Shown here: piece by piece, positions 29,176 through 37,546 of the stretch
How positions within the stretch are numbered: the stretch's first letter is position 1
Layout of the letters: each line of letters opens with the position of its first letter
Assembly (NCBI RefSeq): GCF_030813695.1
Contig: NZ_JAUSVA010000002.1
Coordinates: forward strand, 8,517,501-8,581,500
Length of the DNA stretch: 64,000 nucleotides
Direction: 5' to 3'
DNA from: Kitasatospora herbaricolor
GTDB lineage: Bacteria; Actinomycetota; Actinomycetes; Streptomycetales; Streptomycetaceae
The notes under the pieces: model-generated
Told to the model about the DNA's origin: nothing
Seen by the model: only the letters and a program-made list of their open reading frames with translations
The model's database searches: none
Made by a program: the position numbers and the translations under genes

Positions 29176-31140
29176 ATGAGTGAGCTGCGGCTGACCACCC
29201 TGACCCTGCCGACCGCCGCGGTCGGCCCGGTCAACCCCCTCCCCCCGCTGTTCGGCGCCACCGACCTGCACCAGGTCGAGGACACCTCGCAGGCCGACGA
29301 GGAGATGCGCCACAACATCGGCTACGGCCGCGTCCCCTCCGTCATGCCCTACCTCATCCAGGACGGCTACACCCGCGAACGCGCACCCGCCGAGCACCCG
29401 GTGGCGGTGCTGGAGAACGCCACGCTGCGGGCCACCTTCCTGCTCGGCGCCGGCGGCCGCCTCTGGTCCCTGATCCACAAACCCACCGGACGCGAACTCC
29501 TCTTCCGCAACCCCGTCTTCCAACCCGCCAACCTCGCCCTGCGCGGCGCCTGGCTGGCCGGCGGCGTCGAATGGAACATCGCCACCATCGGCCACACCCC
29601 CACCACCTGCGAACCCCTGCACACCGCCCGCCTCACCCGCCCCGACGGCACCCCCGTCCTACGGATGTGGGAGTACGAACGCATCCGCGGCGTCGTCTAC
29701 CAGATCGACGCCCACCTGCCCGACGACTCCCAGGTCCTGCTCGTCCACATCCGCATCACCAACCCCCGCGACACCACCGTCCCCATGTACTGGTGGTCCA
29801 ACATCGCCGTCCCCGAAGCCCCCGACGTGCGCGTGCTGGCACCCGCCGACGCCGCCTGGCAGTTCTCCTACGACCGCCGCATCCACCACATCGACCTGCC
29901 CGCCCCCCACGGCACCGACCTCACCCGCACCACCCGCTCCCGCGACGCCGCCGACTACTTCTTCGACATCCCCGACCACCGACGCCACTGGATCACCGCC
30001 CTCGACGCGAGCGGCCGCGGCCTGGTCCAAACCTCCACCCGCCGCCTGCGCGGCCGCAAACTCTTCCTCTGGGGACAGGGCGAAGGCGGCCGCCACTGGC
30101 AGGAATGGCTCTCCGAACCCGGCCACGCCTACCTCGAGATCCAGGCCGGCCTCGCCCGCACCCAACTCGAACACCTCCCCATGCCCGCCGGCGCCCAATG
30201 GTCCTGGACCGAGGCCTACGGCCTCCTGGAAGCCGACCCCGACGCCGTCCACAGCACCGACTGGACCACCGCCCGGGAAGCCGCGCAGCACAGCCTGGAC
30301 CAGCTCCTCCCACAGAGCGCACTGGACGCCGAACTCCAAGCCGCCACCCACTGGATCGACCAACAACCCGACGAGATCCTCCACACCGGCTCCGGCTGGG
30401 GCGCCCTCGAACACCACCGCCGCACCAAAACCGGCGAAGCCCCCCTCAGCACCCCCGGCGCACCCTTCCCCGACACCACCCTCGGCCCCGAACAGGCCCC
30501 CTGGCTCGAACTCCTCCACCACGGACGCATCACCGCCGACCCCGGCCGGGCACCCGCCTCCCACCAGAGCGACCCCGCCTGGGGGGACCCGCTCCGCGCC
30601 GCCGACGGCTGGCTCGCCCAACTCCACCTCGGCACCCTCCACGCCCACACCGGCGACCACCAAGCCGCCCGCAAAGCCTGGCAACACTCCCTCGAACTGC
30701 ACCCCACCCCCTGGGCCTGGCGCAACCTCGCCACCCTCGCCGCCCACACCGGCGACCCCGACGAGGCCGCCCACGCCTACCGCCAAGCACTCCAACTCGC
30801 CCCCACCCTGCTCCCCCTCGTCCTGGAGAGCGCCGGCCTCCTGCTCCGGGCCGGCCACCCCCAGGAGGTACTGGAGCACCTCGACACACTCGACACCACC
30901 CAACGCGCAACCGGCCGGGTCCGCTGGACCGAGGCCCGCGCCGCCCTCGACACCGGCGACACCGACCGCTGCGGACGCCTCCTCCACGAAGGCATCGAGG
31001 TCGCCGACATCCGCGAAGGCGAGAGCTCCCTCCACGAACTCTGGTTCGCCCACCAACGCGCGACCAGCGACAGCACACCCGGCCTCCCACTCCCGCGCGC
31101 CTACGACTTCCGGATGCTCACCGCGGACGAGGCCGGCTGA
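29176..31140 (+). CDS. DUF5107 protein with C-terminal tetratricopeptide repeats
   Basis: 654 residues, no signal peptide, so cytoplasmic. The N-terminal part (about 60-400) matches my knowledge of DUF5107: beta-rich, with LLGAGGRLWSLIHKPTGREL and GGVEWNIA, resembling the galactose-mutarotase-like/GH beta-supersandwich. About 480-600 are TPR units (LHAHTGDHQAARKAWQHSLE, NLATLAAHTGDPDEAAHAY). ATG 29176 begins the conserved region. It follows the permeases after the structured element, a context that suggests a role in handling the imported sugar (glycosidase- or epimerase-like), but no catalytic residues can be assigned. Confidence 0.85.
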   Translation: MSELRLTTLTLPTAAVGPVNPLPPLFGATDLHQVEDTSQADEEMRHNIGYGRVPSVMPYLIQDGYTRERAPAEHPVAVLENATLRATFLLGAGGRLWSLIHKPTGRELLFRNPVFQPANLALRGAWLAGGVEWNIATIGHTPTTCEPLHTARLTRPDGTPVLRMWEYERIRGVVYQIDAHLPDDSQVLLVHIRITNPRDTTVPMYWWSNIAVPEAPDVRVLAPADAAWQFSYDRRIHHIDLPAPHGTDLTRTTRSRDAADYFFDIPDHRRHWITALDASGRGLVQTSTRRLRGRKLFLWGQGEGGRHWQEWLSEPGHAYLEIQAGLARTQLEHLPMPAGAQWSWTEAYGLLEADPDAVHSTDWTTAREAAQHSLDQLLPQSALDAELQAATHWIDQQPDEILHTGSGWGALEHHRRTKTGEAPLSTPGAPFPDTTLGPEQAPWLELLHHGRITADPGRAPASHQSDPAWGDPLRAADGWLAQLHLGTLHAHTGDHQAARKAWQHSLELHPTPWAWRNLATLAAHTGDPDEAAHAYRQALQLAPTLLPLVLESAGLLLRAGHPQEVLEHLDTLDTTQRATGRVRWTEARAALDTGDTDRCGRLLHEGIEVADIREGESSLHELWFAHQRATSDSTPGLPLPRAYDFRMLTADEAG

Positions 31141-31171
31141 ACAAGCCGGGGCACTCCCCGAGGTGAGGCCA

Positions 31172-31194
31172 CCACCGGCACCGCATGCCGGTGG
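31172..31194 (+). terminator. Stem-loop after the DUF5107 gene
   Basis: A 9-bp stem (31172-31180 with 31186-31194) and 5-base loop begins 31 bases after the stop. Confidence 0.6.
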
Positions 31195-31267
31195 CCCGTC
31201 ATCGACCCTGCCGTCCACCTCTGCTGTCCGACCGTTTCACGACGGCAAGTCAGTTCCGCGCGTCCCC

Positions 31268-31329
31268 CGCCTCGGCGGCTGCGCTCCACCATGTGCCCGT
31301 GCCTGCGGTGGAGCGCAGCCGCCGAGGCG
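31268..31329. repeat. 23-bp perfect inverted repeat in the convergent gap
   Basis: Arms 31268-31290 and 31307-31329 are exact inverted copies around a 16-base loop. A smaller hairpin (ggatgc/gcatcc) follows at about 31341-31358. They sit in the 344-bp gap between convergent genes. A bidirectional terminator is likeliest; a relic of a mobile-element end cannot be excluded. Confidence 0.85.
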
Positions 31330-31484
31330 CGTCGGGTTCCGGGATGCTCCGGGGCATCCGGCGTCGCATGGTCGGCGAGGCGCCACCCCCCGTCCCGGTC
31401 GCCCTGGGGCTGGGCGGGGGTTCCTGCCCGGGCCGAGTGGCGCCTGACGGGTGGGGTGGGGGCCGTGTCCGTCCGCGGCAGAGG

Positions 31485-32780
31485 TCAGTTGGCGGCGATG
31501 TCGATGCCTTTGCCCCGCATGGCCTCGACGGTCCGGTCACGTACGGTCTCCAGGGCGGTTCGGAGGGGTGTGTGGTTGGCCACCGCCTTGGTCAGCTCGG
31601 TGCTCAGGGCGGCGGAGGTCTCGTTCATCACCGGCCCCCAGGACCAGTCGGTGCTGCTCCGGGCGTTCCGGAAGACGTCGAAGATCACCTGGTCGCCGAA
31701 GTACGGGTCCGGCCGGTTGAGCGCGGGGAGGGTGTCGGCGGTGATCGCCGCGGGGTAGATGCCGGCCTTGTCCACCAGGATCTCCAGCGACTTGCGGTCG
31801 CGGCCGAACCAGTTGGCGAACTCCAGCGCTGCCTCGCTCTCACGGCAGCCCTTGACGAGCGCAGTGGCGGATCCGCCGTCGAACCCGGTGGAGGCGTCGC
31901 CCGCGCTCCAGCGGGGCATGGGTGCCACCCCCCACAGGCCTGCGGCCCCGGCCGCCTTCTGGGTGAGCAGACCCGAGAACCAGGCGGGTGCCGGTACGGC
32001 CGCGACCGTTCCGTTCTGCAGGTCGGTGAACAGGTCGTCGCTGTAGGCCTTTTCGGCCTTCACCAGGTCCTTGTCGAGGAGGGACTGCCAGTACGCGGTG
32101 ACCTTTGTGGCGTTCGGGTTGGTGGTGTTCACCTTCCAGGTGTGCCCCTTGACGTCGAACCAACTGCCGCCCGCCTGTGCGGTGAGGGCGGTGAACCACC
32201 AGGGGTCGTCGGCCGTGAAGGCGGTCAGGTGGCGCTCCGGGGCGGCCTGCCGCAGGCGCGCGGCGTCCGCTGCGAAGTCCTGCCAGGTGGCCTCCGGCTT
32301 CAGGCCGTACTGGGCGTACACGTCCCGGCGGTAGTAGAGGGCCATCGGGCCGAGATCGACGGGGAACCCGTAGACCTCCCCGGCGACGCTGGTCTGCTGC
32401 CAGGCGGACTCGCTGTACTGGACCCGCTCGCCGACGACGCCCTGACTGATCGGCAGAAGGGCTCCTTCGGCGACGAAGCTCGGAAGGGACTCGTAGCCCA
32501 TCTGGATGAGGCACGGCGCGGTGCCGTCCTTGACGGCCGTCTGCATTGCGGCGTAACCGCCCTGACTGCCTGGCGAGATCTTCCGGAACTCGACGTGGAC
32601 GCGGGGATGGGTGCTGTTGAACTGCGCTGTTGCTTCCTGGTACCCGGGAGCCCAGCCCCAGAACGTCAGGGTCGTCGGCTTTGTCCCGGCTGCTCCTGCG
32701 GGTCCGCACGACGCCATGCCGGTGAGGGTGGCGAGCGCTGCGAGAGCCGCGAGCGCGCGGCGGGCGGAGGGTCTGCACAT
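31485..32780 (-). CDS. Orphan sugar-binding lipoprotein of an ABC transporter
   Basis: 431 residues, family 1 solute-binding protein with lipobox GMASC (Cys25). It shares long stretches with the binding protein at 25699-26997 (FWGWAPGYQE, EFRKISPGSQGGY, NAVWD-like and IYPAAI regions), so it is a paralogue. No permease or ATPase gene adjoins it, so it may deliver a second sugar to the nearby MalF/MalG-type pair or act in sensing. AAGGA precedes the ATG at 32780. The promoter region 200-290 bases upstream is separate from that of the ROK-linked operon. Confidence 0.9.
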   Translation of the reverse strand: MCRPSARRALAALAALATLTGMASCGPAGAAGTKPTTLTFWGWAPGYQEATAQFNSTHPRVHVEFRKISPGSQGGYAAMQTAVKDGTAPCLIQMGYESLPSFVAEGALLPISQGVVGERVQYSESAWQQTSVAGEVYGFPVDLGPMALYYRRDVYAQYGLKPEATWQDFAADAARLRQAAPERHLTAFTADDPWWFTALTAQAGGSWFDVKGHTWKVNTTNPNATKVTAYWQSLLDKDLVKAEKAYSDDLFTDLQNGTVAAVPAPAWFSGLLTQKAAGAAGLWGVAPMPRWSAGDASTGFDGGSATALVKGCRESEAALEFANWFGRDRKSLEILVDKAGIYPAAITADTLPALNRPDPYFGDQVIFDVFRNARSSTDWSWGPVMNETSAALSTELTKAVANHTPLRTALETVRDRTVEAMRGKGIDIAAN

Positions 32781-33277
32781 GGATGGTCCTTAGCGAGGAG
32801 GGGATCGCGTGCGGGACGGGCGGTCGGCGCCGCGTGCGGGGCGCCGCGCGGGCTCAGGGCCGGGCCTGCACGGCGGGTTCTGCGGCATCGAGGAGCCGGC
32901 CGACTCGGGCAGGGCGACACCACGGGGCGCCCCGGCGTGGAGTTCCCACGGGGCGGCTGCGGCGGCGTCGGGGTGTGGCCGCTGCGGCTTGGCGGAGGCT
33001 GGTTCGGATGCGCCGAGAAGGGCAGCTCTGCAATAACATGCAGTATCCAGCCATGTATCAAGCAATTGTCAACAGAAAAGCTCAAGATGTTGCACCGGCG
33101 GCCTCATTGTGACGCGCGGACGCAGGCTCGGAGGGGGCCCGGCCCAGGGCGAGCGCGGAGGCCGGACGTGGTGATCGGGGCCGGCCGCCACGGTCGCACG
33201 GGAGGCGTGCGGTTCGGCGCGTGAACGACGGGCGCGGGGTGCGGGAAGCGGGCGGCACTCTGGGGGAGCATGCCGAC
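32781..33277. other. Upstream region of the orphan binding protein, AT-rich island
   Basis: Mostly GC-rich non-coding DNA, with a distinct AT-rich island at about 33025-33090. That island contains the candidate minus-strand promoter listed separately. No gene is supported. Confidence 0.6.
33042..33072 (-). promoter_or_regulatory. Candidate promoter of the orphan sugar-binding protein
   Basis: On the minus strand, TTGACA (33072-33067) is followed by TGGATACT, giving a -10-like hexamer 17-19 bases away. Two GATAC direct repeats and CATG inverted copies overlap it and may be regulator sites. The transcript would have a leader of about 260 bases. Confidence 0.45.
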
Positions 33278-33898
33278 ATGGACATCGAATCGCTCGTACT
33301 CACCCGCCGCGCCTTGCACGCGGTCGCGGAGCTGGTCCTGGCCGGCCCGCAGTTCCGGACCAGTGGCACGATCAGGCTGCGTGCCTCCCTCGGCGGCTTC
33401 GCCACCAGGGCCGAGCCGAACGTGCAGGTCGTCGGCGCGGATCTGGTGGCGCCGGGGCAGCGGCTCTTCATGGAGCGGACCACCTGTGCCGAGCTGGCGG
33501 CTGCGATCGGGGTCGCGGCCGGCGCGCCCGCGGGGCTCTACCGGGACGGGTCCGGTGTCGGTCCCGAGGACGTGATCGAAGTCGATCCGCAGCAGGCGCA
33601 CTGGATCGCGCACTGTTTCGCGGCCGGCGATGCCGCACTGCGCCGGATGTTCCCCGGCGCGGATCCGGTCATCTGGCCCGAGCACTTCGACATCGGCGTG
33701 ACCGAGGCCGCGGTCAACTACGGCGTCTCCCCGGGCGACGACCACCAGGCGGAGCCGTACGCGTACGTAGGCCCGCACGCCCGGCAGCAGGGGGAGTTCT
33801 GGAACGCGCCGTTCGGCGCGGTGGCCACGATCCGCGAGCTCGGCGGGGTGGACGGTGTGCTGACCTTCTTCGAGCAGGGCCGCCGGCTGATCGACTGA
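33278..33898 (+). CDS. Hypothetical protein
   Basis: 206 residues, soluble, without signal or membrane segment; I do not recognise a named domain. Notable stretches are TIRLRASLGGFATR, DPQQAHWIAHCFAAGDAALR, VIWPEHFDIGV and NYGVSPGDDHQAEPYAYVGP, and codon bias is normal. The ATG at 33278 follows GGGGGAG by about 9 bases; an upstream in-frame GTG at 33221 adds a low-complexity extension and is unlikely. The downstream neighbour is a convergent pirin gene, giving no functional clue. Confidence 0.75.
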   Translation: MDIESLVLTRRALHAVAELVLAGPQFRTSGTIRLRASLGGFATRAEPNVQVVGADLVAPGQRLFMERTTCAELAAAIGVAAGAPAGLYRDGSGVGPEDVIEVDPQQAHWIAHCFAAGDAALRRMFPGADPVIWPEHFDIGVTEAAVNYGVSPGDDHQAEPYAYVGPHARQQGEFWNAPFGAVATIRELGGVDGVLTFFEQGRRLID

Positions 33899-34055
33899 CC
33901 GGCGGCGGCTCCGCGCGGCGCCGGCGGACAATGGGGGACACGGTGGCGCCGGACGAGTCGATCCAGGGTCCGACCCCGGAGGGGGCGACGCGACCGCCGC
34001 CTTGCCGCCGCCGGCGCGCCGTGGACGAGGTCCACCGCGCGCCGGGGCGGGCGGG

Positions 34056-34835
34056 TCAGGATCGGCGGGCCAAGGTGGCGTGCATCTCCCACACCAGGAT
34101 CTCCGCCGGCTCGACGGCGGTGACCTTCTGCCCGCCGGTCGCGGTGAAGCGTACGGCGTCACCGGTGCCCAGCGGGCCGGACCCCTCCAGTACGGCCTTG
34201 CCCCGGGGGACGAAGAGGTGCAGGAAGGGGGCGTCGGGCAGCTCGACGCTCTGGCCGGGCTGCAGGCGGGCGACGAGCAGCGCCGCGTGGCGGTTCCTGA
34301 TGCGGATGGCGGAGTCGCCGGCGTACCTGTCCATGCCCGAGGCCACCGGCACCAGGCCGCCGGACAGCAGCTCGTCGTCGATCTCGCGCTGCTCGTAGCC
34401 CGGCGTGACGCCGCGCTCGTCGGGGACGACCCACATCTGGACGAAGTGGACGGGGTCGGTGTGGGCATCGGTGCCGCCGAGGCGCCAGGAGTCGTTCTTC
34501 TCCGAGTGCAGGATGCCGGCGCCGGCGCTCATCCGCTGGGCGAGTCCGGGGTAGATCACGCCGGAGTGGCCGGTGGAGTCCTGGTGGACCAGGGAGCCCT
34601 GCATCACCCAGGTGACGATCTCCATGTCGCGGTGCGGGTGGGTCTCGAAGCCGCTGCCCGGTTGGACGATGTCGTCGTTGTTGACGAGCAGCAGCCCGTG
34701 GTGGGTGTTGGCGGGATCGAAGTGTCCGCCGAAGGAGAAGGAGTGCTTGGAGTCCAGCCAGTCGATCTTCGTGGCGAGGCGGTCGCCGGCGCGGCGGACG
34801 TCGGTCTGCGGACGGTTCGCGGTGGTGTTCAACAC
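34056..34835 (-). CDS. Pirin-family bicupin protein (first copy)
   Basis: 259 residues. Two cupin halves; the metal-binding motifs are FDPANTHHGLLLVNNDD and FETHPHRDMEIVTWVMQGSL followed by HQDSTGH and the late Glu in ILHSEKN, all as in pirins/quercetinases. Members bind Fe or another metal and act as quercetin 2,3-dioxygenase or as redox sensors. The GTG start at 34835 has AAAGGA upstream and a good N-terminus. It is divergent from the alpha/beta hydrolase gene over about 200 bases with a palindromic site. Confidence 0.9.
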   Translation of the reverse strand: MLNTTANRPQTDVRRAGDRLATKIDWLDSKHSFSFGGHFDPANTHHGLLLVNNDDIVQPGSGFETHPHRDMEIVTWVMQGSLVHQDSTGHSGVIYPGLAQRMSAGAGILHSEKNDSWRLGGTDAHTDPVHFVQMWVVPDERGVTPGYEQREIDDELLSGGLVPVASGMDRYAGDSAIRIRNRHAALLVARLQPGQSVELPDAPFLHLFVPRGKAVLEGSGPLGTGDAVRFTATGGQKVTAVEPAEILVWEMHATLARRS

Positions 34836-34905
34836 GTGGTCCTTTCGGCGGTCCGGGGATCTCGTCACGCCCGGACGGTGTCTCGCGGCACCTGTACGAC
34901 CGAAC

Positions 34906-34925
34906 ATAGTTCATCTTTCAACTAT
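34906..34925. promoter_or_regulatory. Palindromic site ATAGTT-N8-AACTAT between pirin and hydrolase genes
   Basis: Perfect 6-bp arms separated by 8 bases, in the only AT-rich stretch of the divergent gap. The form resembles sites of MarR/HxlR-type regulators; no such gene is in the vicinity. Control of both divergent genes is inference. Confidence 0.5.
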
Positions 34926-35036
34926 TCCGTGCCTTGAAGGGCGGGACGAGGAGGCCGCCCGTACGCTGGCGCAGAGCGGCCGTGCCGGCGCGTGCCGGCG
35001 CGTGCCGGCACCGAACCACACCTCATGGAGACGCCC

Positions 35037-36008
35037 ATGACGCACGACTTCGAGCCGGTCCGGCCCGTACTGGAACCGGCGGCCGCGGCCTTCGCGCAGG
35101 CCACGGCCGAGCCCCCGTACCTGTTCGAGCTGGCGCCGGCGGACGGTCGCAAGGCGGTCGACGAGGTCCAGTCGGGCCCCGTGGAGCTGCCGTCGGTCGA
35201 CGAGGAGTGGATCACCGTGCCGGGCGGGCCGACCGGCGGCGTCCGGGCCCGGATCGTCCGGCCGGCCGGTGCGGTCGGCGTCCTCCCGGTGATCCTCTAC
35301 ATCCACGGCGCCGGCTGGGTGTTCGGCAACGCGCACACCCACGACCGGCTGGTGCGGGAGCTGGCCGTCGGGGCGGGCGCGGCCGTGGTGTTCCCCGAGT
35401 ACGACCTGTCGCCCGAGGCCCGCTACCCGGTCGCGATCGAGCAGAACTACGCCGTCGCGCAGTGGATCGTCCGCGAGGGCGCGAGCAGGTGGCTGGACGG
35501 CGCGCGGCTGGCCGTCGCGGGTGACTCGGTGGGCGGCAACATGAGCGCCGCGCTGACCCTGATGGCGAAGGAGCGCGGCGACGTGGCGCTCCGGCACCAG
35601 GTGCTGTTCTACCCGGTGACCGACGCGGCCTTCGACACCCCTTCGTACCAGCAGTTCGCGACCGGCTACTTCCTGCGCCGCGACGGCATGCGGTGGTTCT
35701 GGGACCAGTACACGACCGACCCGGCGCAGCGCGCCGAGATCACCGCCTCCCCGCTGCGGGCCACCACCGGGCAGCTGGCCGGCCTGCCCGCCGCCCTGGT
35801 GATCACCGGCGAGGCCGACGTGCTGCGCGACGAGGGCGAGGCGTACGCCGACAAGCTCCGGGCGGCCGGCGTCCCGGTGACCGCGGTGCGCTTCCAGGGC
35901 GTCATCCACGACTTCGTGATGCTCAACGCCCTGCGGGAGACCCACGCCGCCGAGGCCGCGATCACCCTGGCCGCCCGGACCCTGCACGACGCCCTGCACA
36001 CCGGCTGA
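35037..36008 (+). CDS. Alpha/beta hydrolase, HSL-type esterase
   Basis: 323 residues of the hormone-sensitive-lipase family. The oxyanion motif is HGAG (variant of HGGG, near residue 87), the nucleophile motif is GDSVGG (GDSAGG variant) and PEYDLSPEARYP is typical; late Asp (EADVLRDEG) and His (VIHDF) complete the triad. It should hydrolyse small carboxylic esters in the cytoplasm. The ATG at 35037 follows GGAG by 5 bases. It is divergent from the pirin gene with a shared palindrome, so the two may respond to one signal. Confidence 0.92.
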   Translation: MTHDFEPVRPVLEPAAAAFAQATAEPPYLFELAPADGRKAVDEVQSGPVELPSVDEEWITVPGGPTGGVRARIVRPAGAVGVLPVILYIHGAGWVFGNAHTHDRLVRELAVGAGAAVVFPEYDLSPEARYPVAIEQNYAVAQWIVREGASRWLDGARLAVAGDSVGGNMSAALTLMAKERGDVALRHQVLFYPVTDAAFDTPSYQQFATGYFLRRDGMRWFWDQYTTDPAQRAEITASPLRATTGQLAGLPAALVITGEADVLRDEGEAYADKLRAAGVPVTAVRFQGVIHDFVMLNALRETHAAEAAITLAARTLHDALHTG

Positions 36009-36061
36009 CCTCCATGCGCCCGCCGACGCCCCTGCGCCGGTCCCCGCGCCCCGGGGTGCGG

Positions 36062-36092
36062 TGGGGGCGGGGAGAGCGAATCCCCCCGCCCC
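36062..36092. terminator. Possible terminator between convergent hydrolase and pirin genes
   Basis: A G/C-rich imperfect stem (gggggcgggga with tccccccgcccc) in the 93-bp convergent gap. The pairing has a bulge, so confidence is moderate. Confidence 0.45.
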
Positions 36093-36101
36093 GGTCGGGC
36101 C

Positions 36102-37064
36102 TCAACCGAGCCGGCCGCGGGCCTTCAGCGGTGTCACCGGGAGCTGCGGAGCGGGGACCGGAGGACCGTCGTAGCCGTGCACGGTTCCGAAGCGGCCGCC
36201 GGACATCCAGTCCGTCCGGGCCCGGGTGATCTCCTCCCCGGTCCGGCCGACGAAGTTCCACCACATCACGAGCTTCTCCTCGAACGGCTCCCCGCCCAGC
36301 AGGAGCAGCGAGCCGTCGGCGAGGGCGCGCAGCGGCAGCTCGCGGCGCCCGCTGCCCAGGTAGAGCATCGATCCGGGCTCCAGGCGGACGCCGTCCACCT
36401 CGGTCATACCCGACATGGTCAGCACGGCGTACTCGAAGTCGGGCTCAAGGGGGAGCCGGACGGACCCGCCCTCGCGCAGGGTGAGGTCGACGCCGACCAG
36501 CGGGGTGTGGACGGTTCCGGGTGAGGTGGTGCCGTCGAGGGAGCCCAGGATCACCGTGCCGTGCAGCCCGGCCGCGGTCACCTCGGGGAGGTCGGCGTGG
36601 TGCTCGAAGGCGGGGGCGGTGTGCCGGTGGGCGTCGGGCAGGGCGACCCAGAGCTGGGCGCCGTGCAGCAGCCGGGCGTGCTCGCGCGGGGACTCCTCGG
36701 AGTGCGAGACGGCCCGGCCGGCGGTCATCAGCCCGAGTTCGCGCGGACGGACGGTCTGCAGGCTGCCGAGACTGTCGCGGTGCAGCACCTCGCCCTCGTG
36801 CAGCCAGCTGACGGTCTGCAGCCCGATGTGCGGATGCGGGGGCACCTGCATGCCGGGCTGGTCGGCGATGTCGTCCGGCCCGTAGTGGTCGACGAAGCAC
36901 CAGGCGCCGACCATCCGCCGGCCGAGGTTCGGCAGCAGCCGGCGCACGACGGTGCTGCCGCCCAGCGCGGTCTCACGGGGCGCCAGCAACTCCCTGACGG
37001 GCCCGCCCGGCACCCGTTCCCGCCCGCCGCGCACGACTGGGGCCCTCCGGTCGGACTCGCTCAT
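36102..37064 (-). CDS. Pirin-family bicupin protein (second copy)
   Basis: 320 residues. The N-terminal cupin has FVDHYGPDDI, HPHIGLQTVSWLHEGEVLHR and MTAGRAVSHSEES, the pirin metal motif set; the C-terminal cupin is present. It differs clearly from the pirin at 34056-34835 (only moderate similarity), so the copies are not recent duplicates. The ATG overlaps the OsmC gene stop by 4 bases (ATGA), making it the third gene of a coupled operon GNAT-OsmC-pirin. Oxidative or electrophile stress is the likely theme. Confidence 0.9.
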   Translation of the reverse strand: MSESDRRAPVVRGGRERVPGGPVRELLAPRETALGGSTVVRRLLPNLGRRMVGAWCFVDHYGPDDIADQPGMQVPPHPHIGLQTVSWLHEGEVLHRDSLGSLQTVRPRELGLMTAGRAVSHSEESPREHARLLHGAQLWVALPDAHRHTAPAFEHHADLPEVTAAGLHGTVILGSLDGTTSPGTVHTPLVGVDLTLREGGSVRLPLEPDFEYAVLTMSGMTEVDGVRLEPGSMLYLGSGRRELPLRALADGSLLLLGGEPFEEKLVMWWNFVGRTGEEITRARTDWMSGGRFGTVHGYDGPPVPAPQLPVTPLKARGRLG

Positions 37065-37546
37065 GCCTGATCGGCTCCCTTGCTGCGGGCCGCGACCACG
37101 GGCGTGGCGCCGGCCACGGCCAGGGTGACGGGCGTCCGTTCGGCGATGTCCAGGAGCCGGGCGCGCTGCGCCTCGTCCAGATCGCCGACCAGGTCGATGC
37201 GGCGGGTGATGCGCGCCGACCGGTCGGATCCCTTCTCGTAGCCCAGGTGCACCCGGACGGTCTCCAGCGGCCACTGCTTGCGCTGCGCGTACATCCGCAG
37301 CGTGATCGCGGTGCAGGAGCCGAGCGCGGACAGCAGCAGGCCGACCGGCGTGGTGGCGGTGTCGCCGCCGCCGGCCGAGGCCGGCTCGTCGGCGGTCAGG
37401 TGGTGCCGGCCGGAGCGGATGTCCACGCGGTAGTCCTCGCCCGTGCTGGTGGCCAGGACGGCGGCGGACCGGACGAACTCCGGTGCGGCGGTGGTGGTGT
37501 CGGGGGAGTCGGCGGCCGCGCCGGGGGCGGCCGGGGCGGCGGTCAC
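37061..37546 (-). CDS. OsmC-family protein lacking the second cysteine
   Basis: 161 residues. The OsmC/Ohr fold is recognised from PVGLLLSALGSCTAITLRMY, with peroxidatic-type Cys78, and the late motif IAERTPVTLAV. In thiol peroxidases that late motif carries a resolving Cys (CPV); here it is Thr, and Cys78 is the only cysteine in the protein. Peroxide reduction would then need another thiol, or the protein has another role. GTG start overlaps the GNAT stop by 4 bases. N-terminal ~20 residues are low complexity. Confidence 0.88.
   Translation of the reverse strand: MTAAPAAPGAAADSPDTTTAAPEFVRSAAVLATSTGEDYRVDIRSGRHHLTADEPASAGGGDTATTPVGLLLSALGSCTAITLRMYAQRKQWPLETVRVHLGYEKGSDRSARITRRIDLVGDLDEAQRARLLDIAERTPVTLAVAGATPVVAARSKGADQA

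Noticed and set aside
31185-33224. Plus-strand open frame opposite the orphan sugar-binding protein
   Set aside because: Shadow frame; minus-strand lipobox and binding-protein motifs decide.
33203-33280. tRNA or small RNA near the start of the hypothetical gene
   Set aside because: No cloverleaf or conserved TTCGA arm could be built; I found no tRNA anywhere in the window.
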